From Nocardiopsis terrae (GTDB lineage Bacteria > Actinomycetota > Actinomycetes > Streptosporangiales > Streptosporangiaceae): a stretch of 64,000 bases of DNA. Position numbers and translations under genes: made by a program. Location: assembly GCF_014651695.1 (NCBI RefSeq), contig NZ_BMXJ01000002.1, positions 62,001-126,000 on the forward strand, given 5' to 3'. How positions within the stretch are numbered: the first letter of the stretch is position 1; each line of letters begins with the position of its first letter. A model generated the notes under the pieces. It was not told the origin of the DNA. It worked only from the letters and a program-made list of their open reading frames with translations, and made no database searches. Shown here piece after piece: positions 19,786-28,096 of this stretch.

Positions 19786-21663
19786 TCAGTGATGCGTGTT
19801 CGCGTTGAGGACGCTGAGCACGTCCTGGACGGCCACGTGCGCCATGGCCATGCTCGTGTGCGTCGGGTTGCTCGCGTTGCCGAACGGGTGCAGGCCGTTG
19901 CCGCCGAGCCAGAGGTTCGAGGTCCCGCACACCCTCGACTTGGGCGTGACCACGTGGTCCCGTTCCTCCACCACCTGGGCCTTGCCGTCGTTGACGGGAT
20001 CGTTGCCCATCCGCGTGGTCCCCGCCACGTGCAGGGGCAGCCCCGGAACGAGGAACTGGGGTTCCGAACCGGGCATGAAACCGCCCAGGTGGGAGGCGAC
20101 CTTGACCATGTCGGCCATCATCTCCCCGGCCGTGCGCCGCTCCTCCTCGGTGAGCTGGAAGTGGAAGGTCGGCTGGGGCATGTCGAAGGAGTCGACGTTA
20201 CGGAACCTGAGCTTTCCCTGATGGTCCCGGTAGCGCTCGCTGAACTCGACACGGTTGCTCGCCCGGGGCCGGGACAGACCGAACCAGCGCAGGTCCACGA
20301 TGAGGCGGGTGTCGATGTTGGGCGGGACCGCCCCGTAGCTGAACGCGTCACGGTGGATCTGGCAGTGCCAGGGGCGCGCGGTCGAGGCCGGGATGTACAG
20401 GTTGGGCTCAGGCTCGTCCTTGGGGAACGGAATGGGGTCGGCCGGGTCCTTGCGGAAGTTCTTCTGGTTCTCCCTGAGGATCTCGCGCTGGGCGGCGCGG
20501 TAGGCCTCGACCCGCTTCTTCGCTTCCTCGGCAATCGGCTTGTCATCCTTTCCGGCGACCCCGTCCAGGTGCTTCTCCAGGTCATCCAGGTGTTCCTGCC
20601 TGAGCACCACCTGGCAGAAGGCCATGGGCTGTTCGGTCATGTACTTGCCGACGGGCAGGTTGAGCTTCTCGTCCAGTTCGGAGGCGTAGAGCAACTGGGC
20701 GGTGAGGATCGGGCCGCAGGCGATCACGTAGGCCCTGGCCTCGACCACCGCGGTCTTGCCGAGGTCGCGCAGGTTGCGCAGGTGGACACGCTTGACGCTC
20801 GCCGCCGTGGTCGAGGACCCCCCTTCCAGCTCGATCCGGGTGGCCTGCCACTCGGCCCGGAGCGTGAAGCCCGCCTCACCGTTCCCCTTCTTCCAGGCAG
20901 GTTCGGCGAGCTCGCCCAGCACCGTGTCGGCCGCGCTCCAGGTGACGAACTCCCGGTGGCCGTGCTCGTTCTGGTCCTTGCGCCGCTCCACCGCGAGGGG
21001 CAGCTCCGAGACCTGGAAGCCCGCGTCCTGGTTGAGGACCTTCTTCACCAGTTGGTGCCGGGCCGAGTGCCGGTAGGCCTCGGTGGTGCGCTTGAGCGCT
21101 TCGGTCGAGCGAGCGTAACCGGGCTTGAGCTCCCCTGCGCTGAGCGGATACTCGGCCTTCTCACCGTTCGCGTCCACCCAGGTGCGTTCCAGCGCCTCGT
21201 TGAACTCGGGCATCGCGCAGGTCCAGTGGGTGGCCATCCCGCCGACCGCGTAGGTGGCGGCACAGGCGCCGAGGTTGTCCTCCTCCTTCTGGTGCGGGTT
21301 CTGGTTGTTGAGTACGAAACCCGCGTACTCCTCCGCGTCGTAGTGGTAGGAGGAGGGGTCCAGCGTCGTCGGGATGTCGCTTCGGGTGGACACCGACAGC
21401 GGGTGCAGGTGCCCCTTGATGACGTTGACGAACTCGTCGATGTTGCGCTGGTAGAGGAAGGAGTTCTTCTGGTGCTCGCCGTAGCGCCCGGCCGTCTGCG
21501 GCCCGGCGTCCACCATCAGCACGTTCTTGCCCTTGGCGTGCAGGTCGCGGGCGAACAGCGACCCGATGGGCCCCGATCCCACGACGAGGACGTCTGGGGT
21601 GATCTTCTCCGCTGAGGCGGCATTCTCCACCACTGTGTGTTCCTCCCGGTGCTCCGTTGTCAC
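19786..21663 (-). CDS. Pyranose-oxidase-type GMC FAD oxidoreductase
   Basis: 625 residues starting at a GTG that overlaps the preceding stop (GTGA). The dinucleotide-binding motif VVGSGPIGS is at 27-35. GGMATHWTCA at 141-150 carries His146, matching the THWT site at which pyranose 2-oxidase binds FAD covalently. The C-terminal blocks LHVAGTTRMG (His545) and SNPTHTSM (Asn599) match the catalytic His-Asn pair. Family members oxidise aldopyranoses at C2, while several actinobacterial relatives oxidise C- or O-glycosides at C3 with O2 or other acceptors. No Tat or Sec signal is visible, so it is cytoplasmic. With its two downstream partners it forms a likely keto-sugar pathway. Substrate and regiochemistry cannot be read from sequence. 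Confidence 0.85.
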   Translation of the reverse strand: MTTEHREEHTVVENAASAEKITPDVLVVGSGPIGSLFARDLHAKGKNVLMVDAGPQTAGRYGEHQKNSFLYQRNIDEFVNVIKGHLHPLSVSTRSDIPTTLDPSSYHYDAEEYAGFVLNNQNPHQKEEDNLGACAATYAVGGMATHWTCAMPEFNEALERTWVDANGEKAEYPLSAGELKPGYARSTEALKRTTEAYRHSARHQLVKKVLNQDAGFQVSELPLAVERRKDQNEHGHREFVTWSAADTVLGELAEPAWKKGNGEAGFTLRAEWQATRIELEGGSSTTAASVKRVHLRNLRDLGKTAVVEARAYVIACGPILTAQLLYASELDEKLNLPVGKYMTEQPMAFCQVVLRQEHLDDLEKHLDGVAGKDDKPIAEEAKKRVEAYRAAQREILRENQKNFRKDPADPIPFPKDEPEPNLYIPASTARPWHCQIHRDAFSYGAVPPNIDTRLIVDLRWFGLSRPRASNRVEFSERYRDHQGKLRFRNVDSFDMPQPTFHFQLTEEERRTAGEMMADMVKVASHLGGFMPGSEPQFLVPGLPLHVAGTTRMGNDPVNDGKAQVVEERDHVVTPKSRVCGTSNLWLGGNGLHPFGNASNPTHTSMAMAHVAVQDVLSVLNANTHH

Positions 21664-22642
21664 TTTCCGGCGGGCTGGTAGTACTTGTAGGCCCTGCTGA
21701 CGGGGTCGCCGAGAACCAGGCCGACGTTGTCCCCGCGCCTGAGGCGGGCGTCCGTGCTCACCGTGGACGCGGTTCCCTCACCGGCGGCCTGTGCGATGCG
21801 CTGGACCGATGCGGCGCGCACGTCGCCGGCCGCGAACAGCCCTTCCTCGCTGGTCTGGAAGGCCAGGATCTTCGGTCGCTGGTTCTCGGTGTCGGGGTCC
21901 TCCTCGCCGTTCGGTTTGTACTTGCGGGGGTAGGGCCGGGGGATCTGTTCCGTCAGAACGAAGCCGGCCCTGTCGCGGGCCACCCGGGCCGCATGCTTGT
22001 CCGGGGCTTCGGGCTGACGCAGCCATTCGGTGTCGGGCACACCGCCGGTGAGCGCGAAGACGAAGTCCGCGGGGATTCGCCGGGTGCCCTGGTCCACGTG
22101 GGAGAAACCCCTGTCTCCCCCGCCCCTGGCGACGAAGTGGTTGATGCTGGCCCCCGCCAGGCCCGCGGGGCCGCCACCCACGATGAACAGGTCGAAGAGC
22201 TGGTTCTCTCCGCCCTTCTGGAAGAGGCCCAGCTCCTGCGCCAGGGCTGTCAGCGAAGGGTCGTCCAGCAGCACGAAGGGCCCCGAACCCCACTGCACGA
22301 TCACCAGAATCCAGTCGGTGGAGATGTTGACCGGGACGGGGACGCGGTTGACCCAGTTGAGTGCCGGGAATCGCCTGGTCCGGTGCGCGTGCGGGCTGGA
22401 CTGGTTCCCGACGACCCGCACCAGGTGTTCGGATTCGTGTTCGGGCAGGAGTTCCCGAATGAGGCGGAGGGTTCCGCGGCCGGTGAGCCGAGCGCATCGC
22501 GGGTCCGGCCCAGGTCCGGGGCCGTGATGAGGCGGGCGTCGTCTCCGGGCCAGTCCTCGAGCGTTCCCCGGAGTGTCTCCAGGCGGCGCTGGTCGGGGTC
22601 GGAGAGGACGATGACAAGGTTTTCTTCGGACAAGGAGGACAC
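21660..22642 (-). pseudogene. Broken receiver-like / Trx-like / thioredoxin-reductase fusion
   Basis: Reading starts at the ATG at 22642 (MSSLSEENLVIVLSDPDQRR, a receiver-like N-terminus). It runs to about 22480, where homology moves to another frame (GTLRLIRELLPEHESEHL). A Trx-like segment follows (HLVRVVGNQSSPHAHRTRRF, then FVLLDDPSLTALAQELGL), then the FAD motif DLFIVGGGPAGLAGASI. After that roughly 130 residues, including the NAD-binding domain and the CxxC disulfide, are missing. The sequence resumes at RRIPADFVFALTGGVPDTEWL, RAGFVLT and GLFAAGDVRA with the usual end. Intact fusions of this order are oxidoreductases in other actinomycetes. Frameshift plus deletion make this one non-functional, yet its final stop still overlaps the oxidase start, so it may serve only as a coupled leader. 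Confidence 0.75.
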
Positions 22643-23257
22643 CGTCCACGAAATAAAGGGGGCACCTTTGAATGAAAAACGGATAAACCAGCCGACCCCG
22701 AGGGCGAACCAGCGATCAACAGAACCGTAACAGCGGGGGGCACGGGGAGGCGGCCGAAAGAAGGGGGAATTAAATTACACACAGACCGAAAACAAGGCAC
22801 AGGACACCCGCGGCGATAATCAGCAGAAAACTTCAGCACCAAGGGACACTAAACACGAACACAAGGGAAGTAGTGGACATGTGTTTCGATTTGCCTTGTC
22901 ACGTGTTCTTTTCCAGGGGCGGCGGCGCGGGGCCACCCCCGAACCCAGGGGAGATGTGGCACGTGGAGCAAAGACGGAATGCCACACGGACGACGGGGCG
23001 GACAGGGAGGAGGCACAGGAGTTCTTGTCTTTTTGATTATTGAATTTTAAATAAAAGATGCGGACCTTACGTGGTTTCCGAAACCGCGAGCCCGCACCCA
23101 ACAGCGATGAGGCTGAATTATCGTGGTTCGGATCCATACCGGCCGACTTCGGGTGGTGCCGTGCGGAGCGAGGACCCCGTCCCGTTCGGTGACGGCGAAA
23201 AGCATTTCGCGGGTGCCCGGTCCCGAACACCCGGGTACCAGGACGCACGGACCAGCG
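22643..23257. other. Intergenic region with AT-rich stretch
   Basis: No supported gene. It separates two leftward operons, so it should hold the promoter of the oxidase operon at its left end. An unusually AT-rich run at 23025-23065 (TTGATTATTGAATTTTAAAT) and an imperfect inverted repeat around 22855-22915 (GAACACAAGG with CCTTGTCACGTGTTC) stand out against the high GC background. Open frames here have random composition. Confidence 0.4.
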
Positions 23258-23323
23258 CACGGCCCCGGGGCCGTGACGAGACGAGCGGCCGGAGGCCCGA
23301 CCCATCAGACCCTCCGGCCGCTC
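23258..23323. terminator. Hairpins downstream of the BCCT transporter
   Basis: A 13-bp stem GAGCGGCCGGAGG / CCTCCGGCCGCTC with a 15-nt loop (23283-23323), followed in the direction of minus-strand transcription by an 18-bp palindrome CACGGCCCCGGGGCCGTG (23258-23275). They lie 120 nt past the transporter stop and probably end its transcript. Confidence 0.6.
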
Positions 23324-23442
23324 CCCGGCCCTCGCCGGCATCGCCCGCACACCGATCCGCTACCGCGGGCCGCCCCCCGGAGACGGGCTCTCGTCCTGCT
23401 CCCGCCACGGCGCGACCGGTCGCACGGGAAGCGGAAACGGCC

Positions 23443-25587
23443 TCACATCCCCTCCTCGGCCTGGACGTCGGCCGTACCGGGCCCGTGGTCGGGCATGGCC
23501 GAGCGGGCCTGCGCCTCCCGGTGCAGGCGCAGGAACTCCAGGTGCCGCTCGTACTCGTCGAGGATGTTCCCGATGAGCTGCTCCTTGGTGTAGCCCATCA
23601 CGTCGTAGCCCTGGCTGCCCTCGGTGAGGTAGACCTCGAAGCGCACGTAGTTGTCGTGCTCGGCGAGCGAGCGTATGGCGAACGCCGGGGTGGGGACCAC
23701 GATCGGCCACACCCGGTAGGTGAACTCCTCCTCGGAGCCCATCGGCACCCGCAGGTCCAGGTGCGGGATCCCGACCTCCTTGTCGACCCCCTCGGTCACC
23801 GACGCCTCCGCGCCCTGGTCTCGCAGCCCTTCGGCGACGTCCTCGAAGGCGGGGCGGCACACCTCCCGGACGAACCTGGTGGCCGCACGCTTGCCGGGGA
23901 AGTTCACCGCCCTCGCGATCCGCTGGCGCCAGTTGCGCTCCGCACCCCGGCGGTCGACCGCGGTCCGGTCCGACAGCGAGGACGACAGGGTCGTCCGGAA
24001 CGCGTCCTGCCGGAACCTCTCGACCCTCAGCGCCTTGTACAGCCCCCAGATGATCAGGAGCATCACGAACGAGAACGGTAGCCCCATGATGATGGTCGCG
24101 CTGGTCAGCGCATCCAACCCGCCGACCAGGAGCATGGCGAGGGTGAGCAGGCCGGTCGCCGCCGCCCAGAAGACACGCAGCCACGCCGGCGCGTCGGTGG
24201 TCGGTGTCGGCAGGTAGGAGCTGAGGTTGCCCATCACCAGCGCACCGGAGTCGGCCGAGGTGACGTAGAGGAGCAGCCCGACGACCGTCGCGAGTCCGGC
24301 GCTGAACAGCACGCCCGGATACTGCGTGAGCAGTGTGTAGAACCCCCGTTCGGGTTCGTTCATGGCGAGCTCTCCGAACGCCACGTTGCCCTGGCGCACG
24401 ACACTCAGGGCGCTGTTGCCGAAGACCGAGAGGAACGTCAGCGTGTACAGCAGCGGGACCACCAGGGTCGCCGTCACGAACTGTCGGATGGTGCGACCGC
24501 GCGAGATCCTGGCCAGGAAGAGCCCGACGAAGGGCGCCCAGGCGACCCACCAGGCCCAGAAGAACAGCGTCCAGTCGTTGAGCCAGTCGATCGGCGGATC
24601 GTAGGCGAAGGTGTTCAGCGTCATCGAGGGGAACCGGCTGACGTAGTCGCCGATGTTCAGCACGAGGGCGTTGAGCAGCTGGACGGGGTTCTCGAAGACC
24701 AGCACGTAGAGCATCAGGACGATGGCGAGCACGACGTTGAGCTCCGACAGCCGCCGGATGCCCCGGTCGACGCCAGCCACGGCCGAGACCGTGGCCACCA
24801 GCACGGCGACGAGGATCAGGCCGATCTGCGCCGCCGTCCCCTCGGGGATGCCGAAGAGGAAGTTCAGTCCGTAGTTGAGCTGGACGACGCCGATGCCCAG
24901 CGACACGGAGATGCCGAAGATCGTGCCGATGATGGCAGCCAGGTCGACCGCGTCACCGATGCGGCCGTGGATGCGCCTGCCGATCAGCGGGTACAGGGCC
25001 GAGCGGATGGCCAGGGGAAGGTGGTAGCGGAACGAGAAGTAGCCGAGGGCCATGCCCATCAGCGCGTACATCGCCCACCCGGTGATGCCGTAGTGGAAGA
25101 GCGTCCAGACCACGCTCTGCCGCGCCGCCTCGACGGTCTGCGCGTCGCCCTCGGGAGGGGCCAGGTAGTGGGTGACCGGTCCGGCCACGGAGAAGAACAT
25201 CAGATCGATGCCGATGCCCGCCGCGAACAGCATGGCGGCCCACGCGAACACCCCGTAGTCCGGCCGGGAGTGCTGGGGGCCGAGCTTGATGGCACCGTAC
25301 CGGGAGGCCGCGACGAACACCACGAACCCCAGGTACAGGGTGGCGGCGAGGAAGTAGTACCAGCCGAACACCCGGCTGATCCATCCCACGACGGTGCCGA
25401 TGACGTACTCGGCGCCCGTCGGAGTGATGATCGCCCAGATCGAGAGCGCGAGGATCAGGATCGCCGAGCCGAAGAACACGGCCGGTTTGAGCTGGCTCCG
25501 CCCGGGTTCCTCCCTCTCCAGATCCGCCGGCGTCTCCGGATTCGCCGCGCCGTCCTGACGATCCTGTCCTCCGTCATCGGTGGCCAC
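23443..25587 (-). CDS. betT: BCCT-family choline transporter (BetT-like)
   Basis: 714 residues from the GTG at 25587, chosen for the AGAGGTGA site just upstream; the longer open frame above it has no protein-like composition. About twelve membrane helices are visible. The BCCT signature is complete (NDWTLFFWAWWVAWAPFVGL, then ARISRGRTIRQF). The line GIGIDLMFFSVAGPVTHY replaces the Glu of E. coli BetT (VAEP) with Gly but otherwise follows it closely, as do LGIGVVQLNYGLNFLF and YVTSADSGALVMGN. A long cytoplasmic C-terminal domain (LDEYERHLEFLRLHREAQ) is typical of osmoregulated BetT. It imports choline by proton or sodium symport for glycine betaine synthesis. No betaine-synthesis genes adjoin it. 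Confidence 0.9.
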   Translation of the reverse strand: MATDDGGQDRQDGAANPETPADLEREEPGRSQLKPAVFFGSAILILALSIWAIITPTGAEYVIGTVVGWISRVFGWYYFLAATLYLGFVVFVAASRYGAIKLGPQHSRPDYGVFAWAAMLFAAGIGIDLMFFSVAGPVTHYLAPPEGDAQTVEAARQSVVWTLFHYGITGWAMYALMGMALGYFSFRYHLPLAIRSALYPLIGRRIHGRIGDAVDLAAIIGTIFGISVSLGIGVVQLNYGLNFLFGIPEGTAAQIGLILVAVLVATVSAVAGVDRGIRRLSELNVVLAIVLMLYVLVFENPVQLLNALVLNIGDYVSRFPSMTLNTFAYDPPIDWLNDWTLFFWAWWVAWAPFVGLFLARISRGRTIRQFVTATLVVPLLYTLTFLSVFGNSALSVVRQGNVAFGELAMNEPERGFYTLLTQYPGVLFSAGLATVVGLLLYVTSADSGALVMGNLSSYLPTPTTDAPAWLRVFWAAATGLLTLAMLLVGGLDALTSATIIMGLPFSFVMLLIIWGLYKALRVERFRQDAFRTTLSSSLSDRTAVDRRGAERNWRQRIARAVNFPGKRAATRFVREVCRPAFEDVAEGLRDQGAEASVTEGVDKEVGIPHLDLRVPMGSEEEFTYRVWPIVVPTPAFAIRSLAEHDNYVRFEVYLTEGSQGYDVMGYTKEQLIGNILDEYERHLEFLRLHREAQARSAMPDHGPGTADVQAEEGM

Positions 25588-26563
25588 CGATCTCACCTCT
25601 CGTTCCTGCGGTGCCGGTAGTGGCTTCCCGCGGGCGGCGGTGCCGGGGACGACGAGGAGGGGGCCGGGGGCCTTCCGCGACCGCGGCCGGGCACCGCGCT
25701 CGGGAGCACGCGGCCTCGGCGCGGACCGCACAGCCCCGTCCGGCGCCCGCCTAGGTGCCGTCCCGGCGCCGTGAGGCCGGCGGGAAGCGAACCATGGGAC
25801 TCGGGTAGTCCACGGCGCCATCTTCACCGACCGTCCGTCACGGGGCCCGTAACCCGCGCGCGGCGGCGTGGCGTGTCGCCCCTGGTCACGCGGCGGGGCA
25901 ACGCCGTTCCGGTGCCGTGAGGGAGCGGTGTACGAGGCGGGCCGCCGGGGTCTCGCCGTCCGGTACCGGGCACGGCCCGTCGTCCGTCGAGGTAGTGGGA
26001 CACAGGGTCCGTGCAGGGGTTTCCGGGGCGGAGGTCGGCGGGCAGGGCCGGGCGTCCGTGGTGGGGGCCGTCCGCTCCGCCTGGATCGACCCGCGAGGGC
26101 GCGCCACGGAGGCGAACCGCCGCTTCTCGAGGACCGGGCCGGGGGCCGGAGCCGGGTGCGGGGAGGCGATTCCGGCACACTCCGGAGCTCGCGCCGAACC
26201 CGCCACGAAACAGGGTGGGAGCAGGGCATGCGTTCGGCTGCGCCGGACCACTCGGTGATGCCGCGCATTATGGCCTGCTACGAATCAAGTTTATGGAAGC
26301 ACCCAAGATCCGCAACCCTGATCCGCTTTGATGACACAATCGACAATGGCTTGCATCTTTCCTGACAGCAAACACTCGCTGAACTCCATCGCCCCGCCAA
26401 TGATTAACCATTGAATCGAATTGATCAATGTGGTTGCCTGCCGACAGGTCCAAAAGCGTGGGGGCGGACACGAAGCCTCCCAGGCATTGCCGTCACTGGT
26501 TCGTTTCCAGGGGATGTGTCGGCAGGGCTCGCCACAGGGGACGCACGGACCGGCGGAGAGAAA
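25588..26563. other. Long intergenic region between betT and a secreted-protein gene
   Basis: No gene supported. The first 650 bases are very GC-rich with arginine-rich random frames; the leftward betT promoter must lie here. From about 26270 the base composition drops (GAATCGAATTGATCAATGTGG near 26414), consistent with promoter and leader sequence for the rightward gene at 26564. Confidence 0.4.
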
Positions 26564-26947
26564 ATGAAGATCATCAAGGGATTGTCGGTCGCCGGGGCTG
26601 CCGGGGCGCTGGTGCTGTCCGGGTTCTTCGGATCAGGAACCGCATTCGCCAGCACCTCCTCGGCGACAAGCGGGACGACCTCGGTGGAGACGGCCGCAGT
26701 GGAGAGAAGGTCCTTCTCCTGCGAATGGGAGTCGGGCAACCTCAACTTTTCCTGGGACAACGGAATCACCAGTACCCGGATTTACTACAACAACCACTGC
26801 AGCGACGTTCGGTACGTCACCGTTCAAATTCACCAGGTCAACGGTGGAGAGCGCACTGTCTGCTGGCGTGTGCCCACGGGGAAGAGCAGCAAGCTGTTCT
26901 CCAAGGGGGCAGGCGAATCCGTCCACACCATAACCAGGCACTGCTAG
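26564..26947 (+). CDS. Small secreted four-cysteine protein
   Basis: 127 residues from the ATG at 26564 with GGAGAGAAA upstream; the frame is open further but the start is set by the signal peptide. The signal is MKIIKGLSVAGAAGALVLSG with FFGSGTAFAS, cleavage after AFA. The mature part of about 98 residues has four cysteines (FSCEW, NHCSD, TVCWR, RHC at the end), likely two disulfides. It is strand-rich with aromatic residues (LNFSWDNGITSTRIYYNN). I do not recognise the family. A small extracellular structural, inhibitor or morphogenetic protein is possible, and its closeness to the SapB-like locus may be chance. Confidence 0.75.
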   Translation: MKIIKGLSVAGAAGALVLSGFFGSGTAFASTSSATSGTTSVETAAVERRSFSCEWESGNLNFSWDNGITSTRIYYNNHCSDVRYVTVQIHQVNGGERTVCWRVPTGKSSKLFSKGAGESVHTITRHC

Positions 26948-28096
26948 TTTTCCCAGCGACGCGGGGATCCGCCGGACGGTCAGAAGTCCTTCCCAGCTGA
27001 CTTCCGGCCGCCCGCGGACAGGGGCCCCGTTTCACGTGGTGACTGGTGGAACGGGGCTCCTTCGTCCTTGTGGAATTCCAAGGTCCGACGTCGTCCGGGG
27101 CGCGTACGCCTGCGCCGCCGATCGAGAGCGCCCCGGAAGGCGGAACGATCACGGACGCATGGCCGGACGAGGGCACGGGAACAGCCCGTACGTACACGTT
27201 CGGTACTCACCCGGGGGTGACCACCCCGGCCCCGCAAACGGCCCCGGGCCAGTGCTTCCTCCCGGGCGTGAACGCCCGGTACAACGCCCGGGGCTCCGCG
27301 CAGGGTCAGGCTGAAGTCCTCACGGACAATCCCTCACGGAGGCGAAGAAGTCCCCCTGCGAGGGTCAGCAACGGATGAGAAGTTTGTCAAGCCGCCCCCA
27401 GCGGTCTCTCCAGTGAGTTCGGAAAGCACGGACCAGGACTCAGCGCGAACAGTTCACCTCGCACGAACGGCTCGCCTCGCACCGGGCAAGGGGATCCTGC
27501 CATCCGTGCCCATAACAGAACCGGCCACCTCTTTGGAAGAGCACTCCTTCCTCTGTTGATCTGTTGTGCGCACATCTACGACCGAATCCCGCCGCGCCGG
27601 TGACGCCCAGGAGCGCGATGGTTTTTGAGACACCCAGTTCGTCACCACTGCCCACCCGAGAACCCCATGACCAGGACACCGAACACCCTTGATCCACTCT
27701 GACCTCCCCAAACGCAACCGTTACAGACCTCTCAAATCTTCTTAAATCCATAGATTTCCGACAAAACTTCAGTAACCGAAAAACCACGCCAGACAGCGCA
27801 CACACCTCTCCAACCTGCCGTTATTCGTTTCTTCCGAATATTGAAACTCGCCAACCCGAGATGCGGCGAGGAGGACCGTTCAGGCGCCACCAGGGGACGA
27901 ACCTCCAACGAATCCGCTGGCAGGAGCGGTAAATCCGCGCAGATAAGACCGAGAAGGACACTCCCACGCCAGCCACATAAGTTAATCGCGAGTAAGCAAT
28001 GACCTGAAAAATCACATTGAAAGGTATAGACACAGGGATAAACCCCATGCCACTATCTGGAATGCCACTGACCGAGACGACCGTGAGGGAGTTCGT
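26948..28096. other. Intergenic region before the lanthipeptide locus
   Basis: No gene I can defend. A 110-codon plus-strand frame at 27046-27378 lacks a ribosome site and has random proline/arginine composition. A short hairpin CCGGGCGT-GA-ACGCCCGG lies at 27262-27279. From about 27690 to 28090 the sequence is relatively AT-rich and should contain the promoter of the ramC-like gene. No clear regulator sites were recognised. Confidence 0.4.

Noticed and set aside
22820..23350. 176-codon minus-strand frame upstream of the oxidase operon
   Set aside because: Crosses hairpins and AT-rich promoter-like DNA; no family pattern, no ribosome site.
25588..26268. N-terminal extension of the choline transporter by 227 residues
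   Set aside because: Composition is random (Arg/Pro/Ala), BetT homology begins after the GTG at 25587, and that GTG has a good ribosome site.
27046..27378. 110-codon plus-strand frame between the secreted protein and ramC
   Set aside because: No ribosome site, low-complexity Pro/Arg composition, no recognisable motif.
27440..27805. 121-codon minus-strand frame possibly from a decayed mobile element
   Set aside because: Cysteine and serine scatter with no transposase motif; could not be tied to any IS family.
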